A DNA stretch of 57,624 bases from a candidate division BRC1 bacterium ADurb.Bin183. GTDB lineage: Bacteria; Sumerlaeota; Sumerlaeia; MWCT01. The stretch lies in assembly GCA_002070185.1 (NCBI GenBank), contig MWCT01000008.1, positions 1 to 57,624 of the forward strand, given 5' to 3'. Below are positions 44,786 to 52,981 of the stretch, one piece after another. The position numbers were made by a program, and so were the translations under genes. Positions within the stretch are counted from its first letter, which is position 1. Every line of letters starts with the position of its first letter. The notes under the pieces were generated by a model, which saw only the letters and a list, made by a program, of their open reading frames with translations, did no database searches and had not been told where the DNA came from.

Positions 44786-47242
44786 ATGTTCTGGATTTTT
44801 CTGAGCCCGCTCTGGTGGATAGGTTTTTTTGGACAGGCTTTTCGGTGGTGGGTGGCGTGCGAGATATTTTCATTCGCCGTGCTGCCGATTTGTTTTTTTA
44901 TCTTTCCCGCCATGAAAGACCGCGGCTGGGGTTTTTCCAAAATCTTTGGCATCCTATTTGTAACATGGATTAACTGGTATCTTTGCACCGTTCTCAAATT
45001 CTCTTTCCTCTCAGTATTTATAGCATTTCTTATCGCCCTTGTTGTATCGGGGCTATGCATCGGCAAAGTAAAATCAAGCCTGATTGCCTTCATAAAAAAA
45101 CGATGGCGAATGATTCTTCTTTATGAAGCCATATTCCTTTTTGCCTTTTTGTTTTTTGTGAACATTCGCTCCTATTGTCCGGAAGCCATGTTCAATCCGG
45201 ATTATAGCGGGGCGGAAAAACTCATGAATTGCAATTATCTCCATGCCCTGATGCGCACGGAGCATTTTCCGCCAAAAGATAACTGGATTTGGGGAAACGA
45301 TCTCCTTACAAATAAACCATTTTACATCAATTATTATTATTTCGGTCACTTGATGTGGGCGACGTTGGCGAAGTTTTCAATCTATGAGGCGCGGTATGCC
45401 TTTAATTTGGGGCTTGCCACGATATTCGCCCTCACATTCATCGGTTCCTTTGCTCTTGGTTTTAATCTGACGCGCCGATTGCGATGGGGTTTTCTCGCCG
45501 CTTTTATGGTGGCTTTTTTCGGCAATATTGACGCCTTGCAGCAAACATTCGAGCGCATTGGGTTTTGGGTGGGACGCCAATCGGCGGCTCAATCCGCATG
45601 GAAAATCCTCATGTCCCATGTGCGCGAGGCTTTCCTTTCTGTGGATTTCTGGCGCACTTCGCGCGTCGTAGATAACACTGTCACAGAATTCCCATTTTTC
45701 AGCGCCATTTTGGGGGACTTGCATCCTCATCATTCCTCCTTGCCAATAGTGCTTCTGGCAATTGGCGCGAGCATGAGCCTGATTATGCGAATGCCTCGCC
45801 GTGTTTCTACGCCGATTGAATCAATAAAAAAGACCGGATGGGTTTTATTATTTTTGGCTTTTGTGATTTGCGGCGCGTTTGCTGCCAACACATGGGACGC
45901 TATCGTGCTGGGTTTTTTTGCGGCGGTTCTTATATTTTACATGAATATGCGCTGGTGGGGCAACACGCCCAAAGGCGTCGGGATGACCATAGCGATGGTT
46001 GCAGGTTTGGGGCTGACGTCGCTGTTACTTGGCTTGTTGTTCAAATTGTATTTTATCTCGCCCATCAAAAACGAGATTAAAATAGCCTCCTTTTTTCCTT
46101 TGAAATTTGAAAAGCTTAAACTGATGATTGTGCCGCTGAAACCCGAAATGCGCGCGAAATTATCTGATTACTTTGTGCTTTTTGGTTTATTTCTTTTCCC
46201 TTTGATAATCTATTTATGGGGTTTGTTTCGCAACTATCTTAAAAAATTTAACCCCTCCATGAAAACCCTTTGGATTTGTGTGTTCGCATTTATGATAGTC
46301 TTTTCATGGAATGTCTGGCATTTTTGGCTTCCCGGTTTGGCGATGGCATGGCTGGTTGCAACAATTGCGCTCCTCATGGACAAACGCTGGGGGCGCCGCA
46401 CAATATATTTCCTCCTTCTCACAACGCCTATCATATTCTTCACCCTATTTGTGGACACCTTTTATTTTGACGACCGTATGGTTGGCATTCATGAACGGTA
46501 TAACACGCTTTTCAAAATATATTATCCGCTATGGGAGTTTCTTGCCCTTGGCGCAGTTTATGCTTTTGCTCGAATGTTCCGCATCGCTTGGATTGGGCGC
46601 CGTTGGCATGCCCTTTGCGGACTCGCCCTATTCCTTTTGGCAACGCTTATTGTGGGCATGTTATATCCCATTCAATCAATAGGCGTTCGAACGCTCTTTT
46701 TTCATACCTCCCGTTATCTGGAAGACCAAAAAGAAAAACCGGTTCGCACACTGGATTCCACCGCTTATATGAATACCGAAATGACTCATCGGGTCAATAT
46801 CGGCAATGTTACAAAGACCCTGACTTTCAAGGACGATGCCGGTATCATTGATTGGATAAGAAAAAATATAAAAGGTCAGCCGGTTTTGCTTGAGGCAATT
46901 GGCGGGTGCTATGTGCCCTTTTCCCGCGTGGCATCAATGACAGGTCTGCCTACGCTTTTAGGATGGTCCCATCATATTGCCCAACATCACGGAGACGATA
47001 TTTACAAAAGCATGGGGCCGCGCGAAGCGGAGGCGAACCTGATTTATACAAGTTCAAACATTGAAAAACGCAAAGAACTTTTAGCAAAATACAATGTGCG
47101 CTATGTGATGGTGGGGATTCTTGAACGTGAAAAATACACAAAGGAAGAGTTGGATGTTTTTAACGGTTTTTTAAATCCGGTCGCCACATCAGGACAAAGC
47201 ATCCTGTATGAAGTTCCTCATAATGGTTCAAAGAAAGATTAA
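44786..47242 (+). CDS. Chlor_Arch_YYY (DUF2298) membrane protein
   Basis: An 818-residue, very hydrophobic protein with about 12-15 membrane helices. The family motif YYYxG is Y183-Y184-Y185-F186-G187 in INYYYFGHLMW. The conserved FPFFSAILGDLHPHHSSLP lies near residue 300. It is a single-copy form without the TPRs of the long type. Family knowledge: the species range is sporadic (Archaea, Chloroflexi, few others), and the gene often sits beside TIGR03663, as here (18 bases). It is probably a GT-C-fold glycosyltransferase or part of one; no activity is proven. The start is the first ATG, with a weak GGAAG upstream. Confidence 0.85.
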   Translation: MFWIFLSPLWWIGFFGQAFRWWVACEIFSFAVLPICFFIFPAMKDRGWGFSKIFGILFVTWINWYLCTVLKFSFLSVFIAFLIALVVSGLCIGKVKSSLIAFIKKRWRMILLYEAIFLFAFLFFVNIRSYCPEAMFNPDYSGAEKLMNCNYLHALMRTEHFPPKDNWIWGNDLLTNKPFYINYYYFGHLMWATLAKFSIYEARYAFNLGLATIFALTFIGSFALGFNLTRRLRWGFLAAFMVAFFGNIDALQQTFERIGFWVGRQSAAQSAWKILMSHVREAFLSVDFWRTSRVVDNTVTEFPFFSAILGDLHPHHSSLPIVLLAIGASMSLIMRMPRRVSTPIESIKKTGWVLLFLAFVICGAFAANTWDAIVLGFFAAVLIFYMNMRWWGNTPKGVGMTIAMVAGLGLTSLLLGLLFKLYFISPIKNEIKIASFFPLKFEKLKLMIVPLKPEMRAKLSDYFVLFGLFLFPLIIYLWGLFRNYLKKFNPSMKTLWICVFAFMIVFSWNVWHFWLPGLAMAWLVATIALLMDKRWGRRTIYFLLLTTPIIFFTLFVDTFYFDDRMVGIHERYNTLFKIYYPLWEFLALGAVYAFARMFRIAWIGRRWHALCGLALFLLATLIVGMLYPIQSIGVRTLFFHTSRYLEDQKEKPVRTLDSTAYMNTEMTHRVNIGNVTKTLTFKDDAGIIDWIRKNIKGQPVLLEAIGGCYVPFSRVASMTGLPTLLGWSHHIAQHHGDDIYKSMGPREAEANLIYTSSNIEKRKELLAKYNVRYVMVGILEREKYTKEELDVFNGFLNPVATSGQSILYEVPHNGSKKD

Positions 47243-47260
47243 TTATCATACAAAGAGTGC

Positions 47261-49591
47261 ATGAATATGGAAAACGATAATAAATTATGTTTAAATAGTC
47301 GAACAATTCTCATTATCCTGATTTTTATTTTTGTGATTCTAACCCGCCTCGTCAATCTTCATGTCAAAGCCATGATGCATGATGAGGACATGTTTTCCTA
47401 TTACAGCCTGCTGCTTTATCAAAAGGGCGATTTTACCTATATGCCGATTTTGCACGGTCCAACGTTGGAACATGCCAATGCGTTGATGTTTGTTCTTTTT
47501 GGAGATTCCACATATACAACACGGCTCTTTTCCGCATTGTGCGGAATCATGCTCTTTTTTGTCCTACTTGGATTTCGCGCTCGATATGAAAAAGTCGGAC
47601 TGCCCGCTTTACTCATTCTTTTTGCCGTTTCTTCATTTTTGATGTTTTACGCGCGCTTCTGCCGAAATGATATGCCCTTTACCTTTTTTGCCATTTTGAT
47701 TGTTTATTTCTACTGGAAATTTTTTCGAGAGGGCGGCGGCAAAAATCTTGTATTTGCCATCATCTGCTCTATGATGCTGATATGCATCAAAGAAAACCAG
47801 ATGATATTTTTCTTCACGATTTTCACTTTTGCCGGGTTTGTGTTCGTTGTGGATATTATAAAAGGGTTCTGGCTTGCCAAAACGAACAAGCAAAAAAGGT
47901 TGCCCATATCTGCCAGGTTTGCAAAACCCGATTTTCTTTCATTTGACCCCATCTTGATATTATGCCTTATTGCCGGGATGATTTCTTATATCGTCGGGAT
48001 TCATGCGAAGTATTATGAATTTCGGCTCGCTGGTTTCTCTGCTATCGTTATTTATCTTATGGCGGCGTTCCGCAAGTATTACATCAAGGTTAAAGATGAG
48101 GAATTTCGAGTTGGGCAGTCCGCCCCCATGTTTTCTTTCTCATTTATTGTCCCATCTTTTGCCCTGACCTTTTGGAGTTGGATTTTATATTTGGACCTTT
48201 TTTCAGGATTGGGTCAGCTGCCATGGGGCTGGAAAATAGTTGCTCCGATGTTTATTATTTATTATCTTTTGCTAGCTATAGCCAATGCCGCCATTCGGAA
48301 AAATTGGGGCGAGGACAAGCTGCTGCGGAGATTTTTTCTTGCGCTGGGCGCCAATTACGTCTATCTCATAATCGGTCTGCTCATCTCCTGTCTTATATAT
48401 AATGCCCTTTTCACAGGTTTATTCAAACATCCTGAATCGCCGCTTTCATTATACAAAAAAACCTTCGAATACTGGGTGGGACAGCATAAGGAACATCGCA
48501 TTGCCGGACCGTTTCATTATTATCTGCCGCTTCTTGGGATTTATGAGCTCCCCGCTGTTTTGATAGCTCTTGGCGGAATTATTACGGCGCTCTTGAAATA
48601 CAAGGGCGTGCGCCGATTTGTGATTCCCGCTTACATTGTTATTTGGTTGCTGATTGCGCTTTATTTTGCGAGCAACCCCATTACCGCAGAGACATGGAAA
48701 AAAATAGATCAAACAGTTAAGATGAAAAGCATGATCCATGTTTTCCTCTTTGCAACCGTTGGATTTTTCGGAACATTGCTTGCGGTTCTTTATCTGTGGA
48801 AAAAAGAACGATTTCATGCCTTGCTGGTTTATTGGACAATGGGCAGCTTTCTTGGCTATTCCTACGCAGGCGAGAAAGTGCCTTGGGTTGGCGTCCATAT
48901 CGCAACTCCGTTGCTCATGCTTGCAGCAATTTATATCGGGCAGCTTTGCCGCTCTGAACATTTCAAAAGAACGCGGGTTTTCTGGTATGCGCTCTTTGCT
49001 CTTTTTATCCTATGGAATCTGAAAAGTTCTCTGACCGTATGTTTTGTCAACCATTCCAATATTGCCGAAAGAATGATTTATTCACATGCTCCTATGGACG
49101 TGCCTAAAATGGCGAAAGAAGCGAAACAAATCGCCTTTCAATTGGGCACAAAAGAAAAAACGAAGATACTCGTAAAAGGCGACTGGCCTGTCTGGCCCAT
49201 GCGCTGGTATCTGCGTGATTATGAGTGGACAGAATACGAGGACCCCGCCACAACCACGGCGCCTGTTGCCATATTAGACTGGGGCATAGCCGATAAAACC
49301 AAAAACATTCAAGATAATTATCGGATTGTAAAATACAAAGCCATTCAGTGGTGGGTTCCAGAAATGCTTGATTTTAAAAGGATGTTTGATATCTGGAAAA
49401 CATTGACGCCGATTCAATACACCCGCGACAGACCTTATGGAAAAGATATCAAAAATTCTAAAGAAGAATGGAAGAAACTTTGGAATTACATGATTTACAG
49501 GATTCCCTTCGAAGGGCACAGCGCGCGATGGCCCAGCATATCTGGAATGGAAATCGCCTTCTGCGTCCGTAAAAATCTTTTTGATAACTAA
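47261..49591 (+). CDS. TIGR03663 family membrane protein (Agl23-like glycosyltransferase)
   Basis: A 776-residue protein with about 12 or more membrane helices and a hydrophilic C-terminal part. The invariant residues of the family are present: D41-E42 in MHDEDMFSYY, H65-G66-P67 in ILHGPTLEH, and nearby Arg (TTRLFSAL). The N-terminus resembles dolichyl-phosphate-mannose mannosyltransferases (PMT). It pairs with the YYY protein just upstream. It may move a sugar from a polyprenyl carrier on the outer side of the membrane. The donor and acceptor are unknown. It ends 9 bases from the convergent EEP gene. Confidence 0.85.
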   Translation: MNMENDNKLCLNSRTILIILIFIFVILTRLVNLHVKAMMHDEDMFSYYSLLLYQKGDFTYMPILHGPTLEHANALMFVLFGDSTYTTRLFSALCGIMLFFVLLGFRARYEKVGLPALLILFAVSSFLMFYARFCRNDMPFTFFAILIVYFYWKFFREGGGKNLVFAIICSMMLICIKENQMIFFFTIFTFAGFVFVVDIIKGFWLAKTNKQKRLPISARFAKPDFLSFDPILILCLIAGMISYIVGIHAKYYEFRLAGFSAIVIYLMAAFRKYYIKVKDEEFRVGQSAPMFSFSFIVPSFALTFWSWILYLDLFSGLGQLPWGWKIVAPMFIIYYLLLAIANAAIRKNWGEDKLLRRFFLALGANYVYLIIGLLISCLIYNALFTGLFKHPESPLSLYKKTFEYWVGQHKEHRIAGPFHYYLPLLGIYELPAVLIALGGIITALLKYKGVRRFVIPAYIVIWLLIALYFASNPITAETWKKIDQTVKMKSMIHVFLFATVGFFGTLLAVLYLWKKERFHALLVYWTMGSFLGYSYAGEKVPWVGVHIATPLLMLAAIYIGQLCRSEHFKRTRVFWYALFALFILWNLKSSLTVCFVNHSNIAERMIYSHAPMDVPKMAKEAKQIAFQLGTKEKTKILVKGDWPVWPMRWYLRDYEWTEYEDPATTTAPVAILDWGIADKTKNIQDNYRIVKYKAIQWWVPEMLDFKRMFDIWKTLTPIQYTRDRPYGKDIKNSKEEWKKLWNYMIYRIPFEGHSARWPSISGMEIAFCVRKNLFDN

Positions 49592-49600
49592 TAAAGATAA

Positions 49601-51097
49601 TTAATATACAGTCCACACCGCTTTTGGCTTGCGGGCGCGAAAATCAGCAACGTGAGGCAAATGGTCTGAGGCGGAGGAGACATCGCCCGCTTGCAGCCCG
49701 TAATAATCCAAATCAGCCGCAGCCATATCAGAAGTCCATAAAATAAAATGATTCCCCAATTCAAGGACGCTATCCGAATAAATAATATAATCCATGCGGC
49801 TGGGGCAGTAATAACTTGAATCCGAGCGCCACGTATAAGAAGATACTCGATTGGAATTGTGATATGAAAGACAATCCGCAAAATCGCTGCCATCCCAGTC
49901 CGGTTTGAAATCCGCGCCAAATCTTTCCTCATCAACAATATCGCCGCTTAAAATGGTTCTCAATTGTTGAGCCCAACCCACAAAATTTGTGTCACCGGTG
50001 AAAATTATCGGAGTATTATCCGGAACGGTGAGAAGCCCGCCAGGTGCTTTTGCGTCGCGTATAAATGACATGATTTTATCCGATTCCCGTTGTCGTTGGG
50101 CGTCAAATTCACAGCAGGGAAAATGAACATTGAACAGAAGCAATTTTTCAGCGCCAAGGCACTTGGGCGCGCTCAATACCGCAACCAGATTTCCATCCGA
50201 ATAATAAGTTTCCAAAATTGGAAATCGGCTGACTGTTATGCAATCATTCACCTGCGCCGCATGCCATGAGCCATTTGTTGCAGAGGGCAAAATCTGCTCT
50301 ATGAGCTCCGCCGTTTCTGCCGCAGTATGATTATACGTCTCTTGAATATTTATGATATCCGGGTTAATAGCCCGCAAAATCCGGCTATAATATTGCATTC
50401 TACTAAACAAACTATCCCGATGAGCGTTGTATGTGACAATGCGGATATCATCTGCCATTTCTCTTGCAAGAGGGATGCTGCAAAACGAGGGCGGAGAATC
50501 CAATGCGATTGAGTATGCGGTTGCGCCAGAATCGGGCATGGTATCAAGCCCAGAACTTGCCTCATTACGCAGCAATAACGAAATGGTTTTTCCCAATCTA
50601 ATCTTATGTTCGGGAAAAAGCGACAGCGCAATTTCATATTCATTTGCAGAAACCCCAGGACTTTGCAGCAGACCCAATGCAGACGGTCGGACGGTTAATG
50701 TGCTATTACCGGAATAAACAGTTCCGCGCCTTGCGCCAAATTCCCATTTCACATCGGCTCCGATTCCTGCGATTTTGTATCCAGTCGCGGGCTGCCCATC
50801 CCAGTCAATGTATAGGACAATACTATTGTCTAAGTTGAGGATTAATTCCGCGCTTGTATCAAATCGGATAAATAAAAAATTATCATCATTTGCGATATAT
50901 AAATTTCGAAAATCAATCGGCGATTTGCCATTATCTCCCACCGGGTCTTCGTATTGTGGGAGCAGATTGCCCCAATCGCTAAACAACCCATCAATTTTGA
51001 TGGGGAGGGAATCTGCAAATGAACAAGCGGCAATTAACCACAAGACCCAAAATAAAAATTGATTAAACACCCAATTTGGGAATTTTTGCATAATCAT
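49601..51097 (-). CDS. Exported CBM9-like / endonuclease-exonuclease-phosphatase fusion
   Basis: A 498-residue protein with a signal peptide (WVLWLIAACSFADS). Residues about 35-210 form a CBM9-like sandwich (IKIDGLFSDWGNLL, DFRNLYIANDDNFLFIRFD). The EEP domain follows (about 218-490) with IRIVTYNAHRD, DIINIQETY (metal-binding Glu), FTGDTNF and SDHLPHVADFR. EEP enzymes hydrolyse phosphodiesters or phosphomonoesters (nucleic acids, sphingomyelin, inositol phosphates). The export signal argues for an extracellular target. The start overlaps the kinase stop by about 30 bases (ATG at 51097 or 51091), so translation may be coupled. Confidence 0.82.
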   Translation of the reverse strand: MIMQKFPNWVFNQFLFWVLWLIAACSFADSLPIKIDGLFSDWGNLLPQYEDPVGDNGKSPIDFRNLYIANDDNFLFIRFDTSAELILNLDNSIVLYIDWDGQPATGYKIAGIGADVKWEFGARRGTVYSGNSTLTVRPSALGLLQSPGVSANEYEIALSLFPEHKIRLGKTISLLLRNEASSGLDTMPDSGATAYSIALDSPPSFCSIPLAREMADDIRIVTYNAHRDSLFSRMQYYSRILRAINPDIINIQETYNHTAAETAELIEQILPSATNGSWHAAQVNDCITVSRFPILETYYSDGNLVAVLSAPKCLGAEKLLLFNVHFPCCEFDAQRQRESDKIMSFIRDAKAPGGLLTVPDNTPIIFTGDTNFVGWAQQLRTILSGDIVDEERFGADFKPDWDGSDFADCLSYHNSNRVSSYTWRSDSSYYCPSRMDYIIYSDSVLELGNHFILWTSDMAAADLDYYGLQAGDVSSASDHLPHVADFRARKPKAVWTVY

Positions 51098-51980
51098 AAA
51101 ACTCCGCGCATCGTTTGTTTATCTTTCTGCTTGTCAAAGATGTTGTCCCTTTCACGCTGAATTCCTCGCAGTTGAAAGAAGCAAGCACCGTCCCAGCGAC
51201 CATTGCGCGGCGGATTTCCAAAGGAGAAACGCGTTTTTGCGATGAGAGGTATCCTATAAAACCGCCGGCAAATGTATCGCCCGCCCCTGTTGGGTCTTTC
51301 AAAGAACGAAGCGGATAGGCAGGCAGAGAAAAATTATCATCCCGGCTTGAAATCATTGCTCCATGTTCTCCCTTTTTAATGATGACACATTTTGGACCCA
51401 ACTCTAAAAGTTTATCGCCGGCATGAATCAGACTATCTTCATTGGTGAGCAGACGCGCTTCCCCTTCATTCACAAGAATCACATGCGACCGTTTAAATAC
51501 TTCCAGCAATGCATCCTTTTTTGAGGTAATCCAAAAATTCATAGTATCGCACAAAATCATTTTCGGATTTTGAATTTGCTCCAAAACATGCAGTTGGAGA
51601 ATCGGATCAATATTGGCAAGAAAAACGAAATCGCTGTTTTTGAAATGGAGAGGCAGGTCCGGCTGAAAGAATTCAAAAACATTCAGGCAGGTGCTCAAGG
51701 TGTTGGCATGCGCCATATTTCCATCGTATGAACCCGCCCAATGAAATGTCTTTCCATCCGGAACGACCTTTAATCCGCTCAAATCGAATTTCTTTTTTTT
51801 CATCAAATCAATATATTCTTTTGGAAAATCCTCGCCTACAACGCCGACAATGCGCGGTTTTGAAAAATAGGAGGCGGCGATTCCGGCGTATGTCGCCGAA
51901 CCGCCAAGTGCGCGCTTAACCTCTCCATGCGGCGTCTTGACGCTATCAAGCGCGACCGAACCAACAATTAGCAAGGTCAT
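51063..51980 (-). CDS. PfkB-family carbohydrate kinase
   Basis: A 305-residue cytoplasmic sugar kinase. The N-terminal GSVALDSVKTPHGE and GGSATYAG match the substrate side. The catalytic motif DPTGAGDTFAGGFIGY holds the anion hole and the catalytic Asp near residue 240. It phosphorylates a sugar or nucleoside with ATP; which one cannot be said. The family also contains adenosine kinase-like enzymes. It lies 4 bases after lipA, so they share a transcript. The C-terminus overlaps the next gene. Confidence 0.85.
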   Translation of the reverse strand: MTLLIVGSVALDSVKTPHGEVKRALGGSATYAGIAASYFSKPRIVGVVGEDFPKEYIDLMKKKKFDLSGLKVVPDGKTFHWAGSYDGNMAHANTLSTCLNVFEFFQPDLPLHFKNSDFVFLANIDPILQLHVLEQIQNPKMILCDTMNFWITSKKDALLEVFKRSHVILVNEGEARLLTNEDSLIHAGDKLLELGPKCVIIKKGEHGAMISSRDDNFSLPAYPLRSLKDPTGAGDTFAGGFIGYLSSQKRVSPLEIRRAMVAGTVLASFNCEEFSVKGTTSLTSRKINKRCAEFYDYAKIPKLGV

Positions 51981-51984
51981 GATA

Positions 51985-52839
51985 TTATCCTTTCAAAAAT
52001 ATTTGTTCAGCATGATACGATGAACGCACATACGGGGCTGAAGCAACATATTGGAATCCCATCGCTTCCGCTTGCCCTTTCCAATCATCAAAAGTTTTCG
52101 GCGAGATATATTCTTTGACCGGATAATGCTTCGGAGTGGGGGCGAGATATTGTCCCAGCGTAAGGGCGTTGCAACCTTGAAGGCGTAAATCATAAAGGAC
52201 GCTGAGAATCTCTTCTTTTGTTTCACCCATTCCAAGCATCAAACCGGACTTGGTTGCAATTTCCGGCGCCATAGCCTTTGACATGCGAAGAATACTGAGT
52301 GAACGCTGATAGTCGGCATCGGGGCGTATTTCATGATATAGCCTCGGCACCGTTTCCACATTGTGATTCAAAACATCGGGATGGGCGGATAAAATGATTT
52401 GAAGCGCGTCAGCGTTTCCCATCAAATCGGGAATCAAAGTCTCAATGGTTGAATCGGGCAGACGTTTTCGTATGGCAATAATTGTCTCCTTGAAATGTCG
52501 AGCGCCGCCATCGGCAAGATCGTCTCTCGTCACAGAGGTTAAAACAACATGTTTAAGATTCAAAAGAAATGCGGCTTCAGCAACGCGTTCCGGTTCCGAT
52601 TCATCAACCGGTGCGGTCATACCTTTCTTGACGGCGCAAAAACGGCATCGGCGGGTGCAGACATCTCCCATTAATAAAAAAGTTGCAGTGCCATGCCCAT
52701 AACATTCGTTTCGATTGGGGCATCGGGCGCTTTGACAAACGGTTGAAAGGTTAAGCCGAGAGAGAAGTTTTTCAACCATTGTCGTCTTGCCAGAATGAAT
52801 GGTCTTGCGCCTTAGATGTTCTGGAAAACGTGAATTCAT
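51985..52839 (-). CDS. lipA: Lipoyl synthase
   Basis: A 284-residue radical-SAM enzyme that inserts two sulfurs into octanoyl groups to form lipoic acid on E2 and GcvH proteins. The auxiliary cluster cysteines are C35, C40 and C46 (CQSARCPNRNEC). The radical-SAM cluster is C61-x3-C65-x2-C68 (CTRRCRFC). TSVTRDDLADGGARHF and the C-terminal RSSYHA (auxiliary-cluster Ser) are present. The length is normal. The usual partner lipB is not in the window. The region upstream of the ATG has only a weak ribosome-binding site. Confidence 0.97.
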   Translation of the reverse strand: MNSRFPEHLRRKTIHSGKTTMVEKLLSRLNLSTVCQSARCPNRNECYGHGTATFLLMGDVCTRRCRFCAVKKGMTAPVDESEPERVAEAAFLLNLKHVVLTSVTRDDLADGGARHFKETIIAIRKRLPDSTIETLIPDLMGNADALQIILSAHPDVLNHNVETVPRLYHEIRPDADYQRSLSILRMSKAMAPEIATKSGLMLGMGETKEEILSVLYDLRLQGCNALTLGQYLAPTPKHYPVKEYISPKTFDDWKGQAEAMGFQYVASAPYVRSSYHAEQIFLKG

Positions 52840-52981
52840 TTATTGTAATTATTTCGATAAAAAAATCATTATGCAATTGGGGACATTTCAAATCAGACAA
52901 TTGCCTTGTCAAATCTTTTTTAGTTGCATTAGCATTTTCGCCTGCTATACAAAAGCCAACTTTTTTCTGACGAGGAAAAAA

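Noticed and set aside
52799..52981. Extra N-terminal 61 residues for the long GreA
   Set aside because: They overlap the divergent lipA gene and its leader; the ATG at 52982 has GAGGA at the right place and starts the recognisable protein.
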